Of a DNA stretch of 5,748 bases, positions 1 through 5,748 are shown in pieces. Origin of the DNA: Oligoflexia bacterium (GTDB lineage: Bacteria; Bdellovibrionota; Bdellovibrionia; JABDDW01); contig JADJXN010000013.1 in NCBI GenBank assembly GCA_016715815.1, positions 1 through 5,748 on the forward strand. The letters are read 5' to 3'. The notes beneath the pieces are model-generated. The model saw nothing but the letters and a program-made list of their open reading frames with translations. It had not been told where the DNA came from and searched no databases. The position numbers and the translations under genes were made by a program. Numbering within the stretch: position 1 is the stretch's first letter; each line of letters begins with the position of its first letter.

Positions 1-143
1 TTTTAGTCAGTATTTTAGGGGGCTTCATTGGGGCTTTTAGTGAGCTTATACAAATAAGAAAAATTGATGACAACCTTACTTACCCTGTACTTTCTGGTCT
101 TGGGCTGTGGTGTTTATTTGCTCTTTTTGGCGGATTTTCTTGA
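1..143 (+). CDS. C-terminus of a diacylglycerol/polyprenol kinase family membrane protein (partial)
   Basis: Only the last 46 codons are present, read from base 3 to a TGA at 141-143; the start lies outside the window. The peptide opens with a Gly/Ala-rich hydrophobic stretch (GGFIGAF), then a Glu (SELIQ), then IDDNLTYPVLSG, and ends in another hydrophobic segment. The Glu followed about ten residues later by a DDNLT.P..SG stretch is the pattern I associate with the C-terminal end of the dolichol kinase/phytol kinase/CTP-dependent polyprenol kinase family, integral membrane enzymes that phosphorylate lipid alcohols. A cytidylyltransferase-like relative is the main alternative. Substrate cannot be judged from the tail alone. 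It lies 42 bp upstream of pssA on the same strand, so a shared lipid-metabolism transcript is plausible. Confidence 0.65.
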   Translation, partial: LVSILGGFIGAFSELIQIRKIDDNLTYPVLSGLGLWCLFALFGGFS

Positions 144-144
144 T

Positions 145-160
145 TTAGACTTAAGTCTAA
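145..160. promoter_or_regulatory. 16-bp perfect palindrome between the kinase-like gene and pssA
   Basis: TTAGACTTAAGTCTAA is its own reverse complement. It starts one base after the upstream TGA and ends 25 bp before the pssA start codon. The pairing can be extended outward by GAT/ATC if one T is bulged. There is no T-run after it, so it is not a convincing terminator, and the lack of a loop argues against an RNA hairpin. A dimeric regulator's operator is possible, but chance in A+T-rich DNA is not excluded. Confidence 0.3.
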
Positions 161-185
161 TCAATATTGGCTCCGATGAAGGTTT

Positions 186-976
186 ATGGATAATTTAAAT
201 TCCAAAAAAAAATCAGGTATGCATGTTTACATACTCCCCAATATTTTAACCACTGGGAATATGTTCTTTGGTTTTCTCTCTATGATTTATAGCCTAAAAG
301 GAGATTTTTTAACCGCTGCTTACGCCATTATTGGCGCTGCTGTTTTTGATACCCTTGATGGCCGTGTTGCACGGCTAACAAAAGGTACAAGCCGCTTTGG
401 AATGGAGTATGATTCACTTTCGGATTTAATTAGCTTTGGTGTGGCCCCTGCAATTTTGCTCTACCTTTGGGCCCTTCAACCTTTTGAAAGAATTGGGTGG
501 CTGGCTTGTTTTATATTTATGGCTTGCGGAGCTTTAAGACTAGCTCGCTTTAATGTGCAGGCACACAATGCTGAAAAAAATACTTTCAGGGCCTACCAAT
601 CTCTATGGCTGCAGGCATTGGGCTACTACTGTAAACAGCTTTTAGGGAAGCTGGCATTGACCCACAAAAAAATATTTATATTTTAGCCATGGCTGTACTT
701 TTGGGTTTTGTGATGGTTTCAAGTTTTAGATACCGCAGCTTTAAGGAACTTGATTTTAAAGAAAAAAAACCATTTTTTACTCTTATTATTGGCCTTTGCG
801 TGATTGTCTTTGTGGCTCTTGACCCTGCTGTAAATTTATTTGTAGCCTTTATCACCTATACCGTTTTAGGAGCCATCCTTGGCGTGCTATCCCCAGCTAG
901 CAAAAAAATTAAACGGGTTATTAAAAAGGATAAAAACACATCAATCCAACAACCCAAACTACCTCTTGACCACTAA
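186..976 (+). CDS. pssA: CDP-diacylglycerol--serine O-phosphatidyltransferase, reading frame broken
   Basis: The enzyme transfers phosphatidyl from CDP-diacylglycerol to L-serine, making phosphatidylserine, the precursor of phosphatidylethanolamine. It is a multi-pass membrane protein. The CDP-alcohol phosphatidyltransferase signature D-G-x2-A-R-x8-G-x3-D-x3-D is complete at residues 58-80 (D58 G59, A62 R63, G72, D76, D80), preceded by D55 and by LPNILTTGN near residue 17. LRLARFNVQ (118-125) is also typical of the bacterial class II (B. subtilis-like) PssA. The frame then breaks at the A7 run 574-580. One more A would give KKYFQGLPISMAAG, the expected conserved stretch. In that frame a TAA at 632-634 interrupts once more; one G added near 620-622 and one A removed near 633-635 would bypass it. 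The frame then runs through TAFREAGIDPQ to the TAA at 974-976, with further hydrophobic segments. Reconstructed length is about 263 residues, normal for the family. GAAGG at 178-182 is the ribosome binding site, close to the ATG at 186. Sequence error is likelier than a true pseudogene. Confidence 0.88.
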
Positions 977-977
977 G

Positions 978-1096
978 AAGGTAGCAGGTAGTTTTTGGTA
1001 ATTGTTGACCTATATTTGATTTGAGACCATATATGCTTTATTTACTTATTAAATTTAAATTAACCACTACAATTACCAAAAACTACCTGCTACCTT
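978..1096. repeat. 119-bp element with perfect 28-bp inverted repeats, possibly MITE-like
   Basis: The left arm 978-1005 and right arm 1069-1096 are exact reverse complements over 28 bases, separated by a 63-base A+T-rich spacer. Pairing stops cleanly at both ends. Each arm carries an internal heptamer duplication (AGGTAGC then AGGTAGT at 979-992, mirrored on the right). The element begins one base after the pssA stop and ends two bases before the asd ribosome binding site, so it fills nearly the whole intergenic gap. Transcribed RNA would fold into a very long perfect stem. Only two further T residues follow the right arm, so it is a poor intrinsic terminator. The spacer has weak promoter-like hexamers (TTGACC at 1005-1010, TATATG at 1030-1035, 19 bp apart). 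No target-site duplication is evident. It may be a small non-autonomous transposable element or a dispersed intergenic repeat; the family is not recognised. Confidence 0.85.
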
Positions 1097-1106
1097 TTGG
1101 GAGTAT

Positions 1107-2114
1107 ATGATAATAGCAGTGGTTGGCGCCGCAGGAATTGTGGGCCAAGAATTTATTCAAATACTAGAATCAAAAGACAACTTTAAAGTTAAAGAGCTCA
1201 GGCTTTTTGGCAGCACTCAAAGCGTTGGCGAAACTTTAAGCTTTAAAGGTAAATCTATTAGCATAAAACCTCTCTCTCAAGATGCCTTTAAGGGTTGTCA
1301 AATTGCTTTTTTCTCAGCCGGCAATGAAGCTTCAAAGGCTTGGGCGCCAAAAGCTGTAAAAGAGGGTTGTTTTGTTATAGATAATTCTTCCCAATTTAGA
1401 ATGGATAAAGATGTGAGCCTCATAGTACCTGAAGTCAACATCCACATGATGCCTAAAAAAACCTCACCTCAAATTATTGCAAACCCAAATTGTGCAGCCA
1501 TTCAGCTAACTGTTGTATTAAACCCACTTCAAAGGGCATTTGGGTTAAAGCAAGTCATTGCCTCAACCTACCAGTCAGTTAGCGGCGCTGGTAAAGGCGG
1601 AATTGAAGAATTAAGTAAGCAAACCATAGGCCTTTTAAATGGAGATGATTCAACACCATCTAAAGTATTTGCCCATTCAATTGCTTTTAACAATCTTCCT
1701 CATATAGACAAATTTGATGATAATGGTTTTACTATGGAAGAATTAAAAATAATGGAAGAGACAAAAAAAATACTTTCTCAAAAAGACCTAGATATTTCTG
1801 TAACAGCTGTTAGAACCCCTACTTTTAACGGCCACAGTGAAGCTGTTTGGGTAGAGTTTAAAAAACACGCCACTAGAAAAGAAGTATTAGAAGTTTTATC
1901 AAACGCGCCTGGAGTTGTGGTGCAGGATAACCCCTCTGATAATATTTATCCCCTTAATAGAAACGCCTCAGGCCAAGATGAGGTCTTTGTTGGCCGCATT
2001 AGACAAGATTTAGGCAATAAAAACCGCTGGGTCATGTGGATTGTAAGTGACAACGTGAGAAAAGGTGCTGCCTTAAACGGCATTCAAATAGCTGAAAAGC
2101 TGTTTGATATCTGA
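1107..2114 (+). CDS. asd: Aspartate-semialdehyde dehydrogenase
   Basis: This cytoplasmic enzyme reduces L-aspartyl-4-phosphate to L-aspartate-4-semialdehyde with NADPH, the branch point to diaminopimelate/lysine, threonine and methionine. The 335-residue protein has the usual family length. It begins with a Rossmann nucleotide-binding loop GAAGIVG (7-13). DNSSQFRM (92-99) holds an Arg (98) expected to bind the substrate phosphate. The nucleophilic Cys129 sits in ANPNCAAIQ, followed by TYQSVSGAG (154-162, Gln156). Arg236 and the general base His243 lie in VRTPTFNGHSEAV. RRDVLG-like features of other subgroups are absent; the motifs fit the subgroup typified by Gram-positive Asd. The ATG at 1107 is preceded by GGGAG at 1099-1103 with a short 3-base spacing. 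The frame is intact, unlike that of four other genes here. The 28-bp inverted repeat ends just ahead of the ribosome binding site and may affect its expression. Confidence 0.97.
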   Translation: MIIAVVGAAGIVGQEFIQILESKDNFKVKELRLFGSTQSVGETLSFKGKSISIKPLSQDAFKGCQIAFFSAGNEASKAWAPKAVKEGCFVIDNSSQFRMDKDVSLIVPEVNIHMMPKKTSPQIIANPNCAAIQLTVVLNPLQRAFGLKQVIASTYQSVSGAGKGGIEELSKQTIGLLNGDDSTPSKVFAHSIAFNNLPHIDKFDDNGFTMEELKIMEETKKILSQKDLDISVTAVRTPTFNGHSEAVWVEFKKHATRKEVLEVLSNAPGVVVQDNPSDNIYPLNRNASGQDEVFVGRIRQDLGNKNRWVMWIVSDNVRKGAALNGIQIAEKLFDI

Positions 2115-2138
2115 GTTAATTTGTGTTCACATTTTAGT

Positions 2139-3486
2139 ATGAAATTTACACCTATATTAATGCTTATTTTTCTAGCAATAGTTGGCCAAAATGCTGTTGC
2201 GACTGTTACAGTTTCTTGTACATCAACTTTATGGCTCAAACGTCTTACCAAATGCCACAGCACCCACTAAAATTTATTATAGTAGCATTGATGTAGCTAC
2301 ATATACAGATGCAGATGCAACAACCTGCTCAACATCTGTTAACCCAAATTGTAAAGTTAAAACATCTCAGCTTCAATTAAGCGTTTCTTCTAATAATTCA
2401 AGTGTGACAAGTGCTACAAAAGTTTATTTATTTGTTAACACCACAACTGTCACAGCTGATCCTGAAGCCAGCGCCGCACTAACCGGTGCAGGGCGCATTA
2501 CAGATACCACCCTTGCCAGCCCCACACTCACAACTACTTTTGAAAATATCTGCGACACTGCTTCACAAAACGCAGCTGATGACTGCACTACTGATGGCCT
2601 ATTGCGCATTCACATTATTGTAGATGTTAATAACGATGGCCTTTACACCTCAGGTACAGATGAAATTTATAGCATCTCATTATATTTACTCTCCACCATT
2701 GATCAATTCTCCTCAAGTGGTGGGCAAACAGGTTTTTATAGCTTTGTAGCCTTTCCTGGAGATGAAAAAATAAAGTTAAAAAATATCTCTGTTGAATCAA
2801 GCTTTCCCGATATTGATAACACCAACAACACTTTAGAAAAAATTAGAGTTTTTTATCTTCAATCTACAATTACAAATATGGAAGCTGATGTTGATGGTAT
2901 GGACCCAACTGCAACCACTTATAGTTACATTGATATCCCCATTACAAATAAAACCATCTCCACCACTTTTGTTAAACCATTAACAAATTTAGAGGGTGAT
3001 AATGTTTACTGCTTTTTAACAAGCCTTGTAGATTATGCCGGTAATGTTGGCTTTTTAATGGCTGTGGCTGATAGAGGTGCTGGCACAAGTGGCTTTGGAG
3101 ATGGCATGTGCGCTCAACCAAACCCAGTGGCGGGGCTTATGTCTGAAAACGGTCATTGCTTTATTGCTACAGCGGCATTTGGCTCTGAACTTTCAGAACA
3201 AGTTATTATATTAAGAAAATTTAGGGATGAATTTTTACTAAAAACAAGCTGGGGACAAAGCTTTGTTCATTGGTATTACGCAAACTCCCCCTACTATGCA
3301 GAAAAAATTAAGCAAAGCCCCAGTGCTAAAAAAATAACACAAACTCTTTTATGGCCCCTTGTTGGCTACAGCCAATTGGCTTTAAAGTGGGGGCCTTATC
3401 AGGCCAGCCTTTTTGCAGTGATTATTCTTTTATTTCCAATTCTTGTTATTCAAAATCAAATTTTAAAACGCAGGAGAAAAACTTGA
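2139..3486 (+). CDS. Secreted CFI-box C-terminal domain protein, frame broken near N-terminus
   Basis: Read from ATG 2139, the first 21 residues form a clear Sec signal peptide: MKF, a hydrophobic core (ILMLIFLAIV), then an A-V-A cleavage site. That frame fails near the TTT at 2228-2230; removing one T joins it to the long frame ending at TGA 3484-3486, giving about 448 residues. A TTG at 2182 would open the long frame alone but would lose the signal peptide. No good ribosome binding site is visible before 2139. The mature part is rich in Thr, Ser and Asn and has several Cys pairs. DVNNDGLYTSGTDE resembles a Ca-binding DxNxDG loop. NVYCFLTSLVDYAGNVG looks like the end of a fibronectin III/Ig-like domain. 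From Cys340 (3157) runs CFIATAAFGS, then LRKFRDEFLL, SPYYAEKI, a hydrophobic helix (about 420-440) and the basic tail KRRRKT: the 'CFI-box' C-terminal module known from memory in many secreted proteobacterial proteins. Exact function is unknown. The stop overlaps the next gene's start. Confidence 0.8.
3472..3486 (+). promoter_or_regulatory. Ribosome binding site and TTGA start/stop overlap for the barrel gene
   Basis: AGGAG at 3472-3476 lies six bases ahead of TTG at 3483. This TTG overlaps the upstream stop as TTGA (TTG 3483-3485, TGA 3484-3486). It decides the start of the barrel gene. An in-frame ATG at 3351 would lie deep inside the CFI-box gene and would put non-signal sequence ahead of the signal peptide. 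The arrangement is typical of translational coupling. Confidence 0.8.
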
Positions 3487-4439
3487 TTCTAAAACAAGTT
3501 TTTTTCATATTACTTTTACTTTCCATAAGCCTTAACTTAAATGCTCAACAAAATACCAACCCTCCTCCTCCAAGCTTGGAGCTTGAAGAAACAACAGAGC
3601 AAGATTTAGATAGTGAAGAAGTAGAGTCTTTTGCCGATGAGGAGCCTGAGCAAAACACTGAGGAAATTAATATTAAAACTGCCGAAGAAATAAATGCTAA
3701 AGCTGAAAAACTATTAGAGCCAAAAAAATCTCATACACAAGTTGTCCCCTATTACTCAGAAACCGAAAGCACCCCAATTTTAAAAAAAATCACCAAAAAG
3801 GGTGAGAAAATTTATGCCACAAAAAAATCAGAACAAAAATATTTAGCAAGTCTTAGTATGGGCCCGTTTTTCCCCGCAAACCTTGAGGGCGATGTTGAAG
3901 GCATTACTTATTCAAATGTTTATGACACAAGCCCTAAGCTTATGGCCATTTTTAATATTGAATGGCAGTTTTTTAAATCTGCTGGGAAAATGGGTTTTCA
4001 ATCTGGTGTTGGTTTATTTGGCGCTCAAGGTTTTGGCCGCTTTACTTCACGCCCCTCTGTTGCCGCAGAGGAATCTATAAGTTTACTTGTATTGCCTGTG
4101 CAGCTAAATTTAGTGTATCGAATGCATTATTGGGACATGCAACCAATTATTCCCTTTGGGGCTGTTGGTGGAATTTACCACGGCATGGTTGAAATCAGAG
4201 ATGACAAAAGCTCCTTAGGAGAAAATTTAAAATTTGGCGGTGGTGCCGCTTGGCAGTGGCTTGGTGGTGTACAAATTATGCTAGATGGCCTTGATAAAGA
4301 AGTTCTATGGCAATTAGACCAAGACTATGGCATAAACCATGTTTATCTGACGGCTAACATTCGTCAGATTTTTGGTTTATCAAACATCTATGATTTTTCA
4401 GCCTTGTATTATGAGGGCGGTTTTGGATTTGAGTTTTAA
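3483..4439 (+). CDS. Probable outer-membrane beta-barrel protein with acidic N-terminal linker
   Basis: From TTG 3483 the 318-residue product starts with a signal peptide (about 1-21: ILKQVFFILLLLSISL, cleavage after NLNA). Residues 22-80 are a Pro- then Glu/Asp-rich, probably disordered stretch (NPPPPSLELEE onward). A Lys-rich segment follows to about 120. From LASLSMGPFFPAN to the end come alternating polar/hydrophobic and aromatic strands separated by Gly-rich turns (FQSGVGLFGAQGFGRF, QPIIPFGAVGGIYHG, LKFGGGAAWQWLGGVQI). The last residues, YYEGGFGFEF, end in Phe, the classical terminal residue recognised by the BAM complex. This supports a small 8-stranded-type barrel anchored in the outer membrane, with the acidic linker in the periplasm. 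I do not recognise a named family. Coupling to the CFI-box gene suggests a joint envelope role. The 3' end overlaps truA. Confidence 0.72.
   Translation: MILKQVFFILLLLSISLNLNAQQNTNPPPPSLELEETTEQDLDSEEVESFADEEPEQNTEEINIKTAEEINAKAEKLLEPKKSHTQVVPYYSETESTPILKKITKKGEKIYATKKSEQKYLASLSMGPFFPANLEGDVEGITYSNVYDTSPKLMAIFNIEWQFFKSAGKMGFQSGVGLFGAQGFGRFTSRPSVAAEESISLLVLPVQLNLVYRMHYWDMQPIIPFGAVGGIYHGMVEIRDDKSSLGENLKFGGGAAWQWLGGVQIMLDGLDKEVLWQLDQDYGINHVYLTANIRQIFGLSNIYDFSALYYEGGFGFEF
4345..4373 (+). terminator. Terminator-like hairpin inside the barrel gene, ahead of truA (weak)
   Basis: ATCTGACG (4345-4352) and CGTCAGAT (4362-4369) form a perfect 8-bp stem with a 9-base loop. The strand continues as TTTT before GG, so the last stem T begins a run of five. 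It lies inside the coding sequence about 70 bases before the barrel stop. That argues against efficient termination while the gene is translated, but it could cut readthrough into truA-rplM when it is not. Confidence 0.2.
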
Positions 4440-5201
4440 AATAAAAATCACAATTGAATATGATGGTACAAACTATCAGGGTTGGCAGTTTCAAAACGAC
4501 CAAACCCCAACAATTCAACATGAGCTACAAAGGCCATTGAAAAGCTATTCGAAGAAAAAGTATCTGTTTTTGGTGCTGGCAGAACCGATGCTGGAGTACA
4601 TGCCCTAAACCAAGTGGCTCATTTTGTTGTGAGCCGTGACCCTAGAAATTATAATATTAAAAGCGCATTTAACTCGCTTTTAAATAAAGACATTGTGGTG
4701 AAAAAAGCTGAGCTCGTAGCTAATGAATTTCATGCTTTACGTTCAAACACCCATAAAACCTATGTTTATAAAATATGGAATAGTGAAATTCCAACAGCCC
4801 TACATAAAAACCGCTCTTTATGGATAAGAAAGCCCTTAAACCTTGATTTATTAAACCAAAGTGCAAGCCAGCTTGTTGGGGAGCATGATTTTGAGTCTTT
4901 TAGATCAGAGGGGACCCCTGTACAAACTACAATCCGCTCAATTTATAGTGCTAAGTTTATAGAATCCGGTGGGTTTATTGAATTTCACATCACTGGAAAT
5001 GGTTTTCTTAAACAAATGGTCAGAAATATTGTTGGCACCCTTTTACAGCTAGATTCAGGCCAAAGAAGCATTGAATCTCTGCCAGCACTCATTAAAGCTA
5101 AAGACAGAAGGCTTGCAGGCCCAACAGTAGCCCCTCAAGGGCTTTATTTGAGTGAGGTTTTTTACCCACCCGAACTTGACAAGTTAGCTCAATCCTTGTA
5201 G
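4423..5201 (+). CDS. truA: tRNA pseudouridine(38-40) synthase TruA, reading frame broken
   Basis: TruA converts uridines 38-40 in the anticodon stem-loop of many tRNAs to pseudouridine. The N-terminus reads FKIKITIEYDGTNYQGWQ, the family hallmark. After ELQR the frame breaks at 4532-4535. One extra G gives ELQRAIEKLFEEKVSVFGAGRTDAGVHALNQVAHF, with the catalytic Asp (about residue 56, codon 4587-4589) in GRTDAGVHA. The rest is continuous: HALRSNTHKTYVYKIW, GEHDFESFRSEG, GNGFLKQMVRNIVG and the C-terminal APQGLYLSEVFYP. Reconstructed length is about 259 residues, within the family range. The start is uncertain: TTG 4423 has GAGGG five bases upstream; TTG 4429 and ATG 4411 are alternatives. All overlap the barrel gene, so translation is probably coupled. 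The base loss most likely reflects sequence error. Confidence 0.92.
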
Positions 5202-5204
5202 AAA
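5176..5204 (+). promoter_or_regulatory. Candidate sigma-70-type promoter for rplM-rpsI
   Basis: TTGACA at 5176-5181 matches the -35 consensus fully. With a 17-base spacer it is followed by TAGAAA at 5199-5204, a 4/6 match to the -10 consensus. It lies across the truA stop and would start transcripts shortly before the rplM ribosome binding site. A second TTGACA at 5205-5210 has no -10 at suitable distance. A separate promoter for the L13-S9 pair would be sensible, but this is a motif match only. Confidence 0.3.
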
Positions 5205-5236
5205 TTGACACTCTATAAAAATATTAAAGAGGATTT

Positions 5237-5696
5237 ATGTCTCAGAATAAAACTTATGATCCAAGTAGCTATTTTGCAAAAGTTGGCGAAGTAGAAAGAA
5301 AATGGCACGTTGTAGATGCAAGCGGTAAAGTTCTAGGCCGTCTCTCCACAGAAATTGCTAATGTTTTAAGAGGTAAAAACAAACCTCAATACACCCCCCA
5401 CAATGACACGGGGGATTTTGTCATTGTTGTTAATGCTGAAAAAGTTGAAATGACTGGTAAAAAGTGGCTCACCAAAAGATATTACCGCCATTCCGAGTGG
5501 TTTGGTGGCTTAAAGTCTAAGCGCAGAAGAAGTAAGAGAAAAAGACCCCGCCTATATTATTGAAAAAGCTGTTTGGGGCATGCTTCCTAAAAATAAATTA
5601 TCACGTCAGTTAATTAAAAAATTAAAAGTCTATAAAGGCCCTGAGCACCCCCATATGTCTCAGACACCAGCAGCCTTAGATATTAAAGCGGAGTAA
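5237..5696 (+). CDS. rplM: 50S ribosomal protein L13, reading frame broken
   Basis: L13 is an early-assembling protein of the large ribosomal subunit that binds 23S rRNA. The N-terminal 94 residues match the family: WHVVDASGKVLGRLSTEIANVLRGK, YTPHNDTGDFVIVVNAEKV and YYRHSEWFGGLKS. The initial frame then runs into a meaningless Arg/Lys-rich tail ending in TGA. From 5520 another frame continues the true protein: SAEEVREKDPAYIIEKAVWG, MLPKNKLSRQLIKKLKVY and GPEHPHMSQTP, to TAA 5694-5696. The frame fault is at 5518-5520. Spacing compared with other L13 proteins suggests two missing bases (the AA at 5519-5520 possibly AAAA), giving about 153 residues; removal of one base would also restore the frame. 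The N-terminus is about ten residues longer than in E. coli. AAGAGGA at 5227-5233 is the ribosome binding site. L13 is normally essential, so the break is probably a sequence error. Confidence 0.95.
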
Positions 5697-5703
5697 TTAA
5701 AAC

Positions 5704-5748
5704 ATGGCATCAAAAGAAAATTTTTATTACGGAACAGGAAGAAGAAAA
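5704..5748 (+). CDS. rpsI: 30S ribosomal protein S9, N-terminal 15 codons (partial)
   Basis: ATG 5704 opens MASKENFYYGTGRRK, cut by the window end. The YYGTGRRK motif at the N-terminus is characteristic of bacterial S9, a small-subunit protein whose C-terminal tail reaches the P-site tRNA. It follows rplM after seven bases, the near-universal L13-S9 gene pair, and is surely co-transcribed with it. GGAG at 5690-5693, overlapping the end of rplM, is a plausible ribosome binding site ten bases from the ATG. Confidence 0.93.
   Translation, partial: MASKENFYYGTGRRK

Noticed and set aside
977..1106. Lysine riboswitch or other leader element controlling asd
   Set aside because: The gap is too short for a lysine riboswitch and is almost entirely taken up by the 28-bp inverted repeat, which lacks the multi-helix layout of one.
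2424..2609. 61-codon open frame on the minus strand inside the CFI-box gene
   Set aside because: It lies wholly within a well-supported plus-strand gene, has no recognisable product, and all other genes are on the plus strand.
3568..3581. 14-bp perfect palindrome CTCCAAGCTTGGAG
   Set aside because: It falls in the Pro/Leu/Glu coding stretch of the barrel gene, with no loop or T-run. Repetitive codon use explains it well enough.
3883..4080. 65-codon open frame on the plus strand inside the barrel gene
   Set aside because: It overlaps coding sequence whose own frame gives a coherent barrel protein; its hydrophobic composition is a by-product of the other frame.
4411..4413. ATG as the truA start
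   Set aside because: It has no ribosome binding site in front and adds residues not usual for TruA; TTG 4423 or 4429 fits better, though this is not settled.
5515..5525. Programmed ribosomal frameshifting in rplM (and likewise in pssA and truA)
   Set aside because: There is no slippery heptamer with a downstream structure at the break, L13 is not known to use recoding, and several unrelated genes show the same kind of break nearby.

Overview
The window is a tightly packed, A+T-rich, all-plus-strand piece of a Gram-negative bacterial chromosome. It mixes housekeeping genes with one exported-protein pair. The diderm envelope is inferred from two signal peptides and a protein that ends like an outer-membrane beta-barrel. 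A CFIATAAYGS-type ('CFI-box') C-terminal domain, TTG start codons and low G+C fit a Bdellovibrionota- or deltaproteobacteria-like organism, but that placement is inference.

Layout, left to right: the C-terminus of a polyprenol/diacylglycerol kinase-family membrane protein (1-143); a 16-bp perfect palindrome (145-160); pssA, CDP-diacylglycerol-serine O-phosphatidyltransferase (186-976, reading frame broken); a 119-bp element with perfect 28-bp inverted repeats (978-1096); asd, aspartate-semialdehyde dehydrogenase (1107-2114, intact); a secreted CFI-box protein (2139-3486, frame broken near its N-terminus); a probable outer-membrane barrel protein overlapping it (3483-4439, TTG start); truA, tRNA pseudouridine synthase (4423-5201, frame broken); rplM, ribosomal protein L13 (5237-5696, frame broken); and the first 15 codons of rpsI, ribosomal protein S9 (from 5704). 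No stretch over 300 bases lacks a gene.

Functionally, the left end concerns membrane lipid synthesis and asd feeds the lysine/diaminopimelate, threonine and methionine pathways. The middle pair probably acts at the cell envelope and looks translationally coupled. The right end is translation machinery (tRNA modification plus the conserved L13-S9 pair).

Four of the genes carry small indels. In each case the conserved protein continues perfectly in another frame. Because L13 is broken this way too, these are best read as sequence or assembly errors, not true pseudogenes. Such genes are therefore given here as single frame-broken loci with reconstructed lengths. The two most unusual items are the long inverted-repeat element directly in front of asd and the overlapping CFI-box/barrel pair of unknown function.
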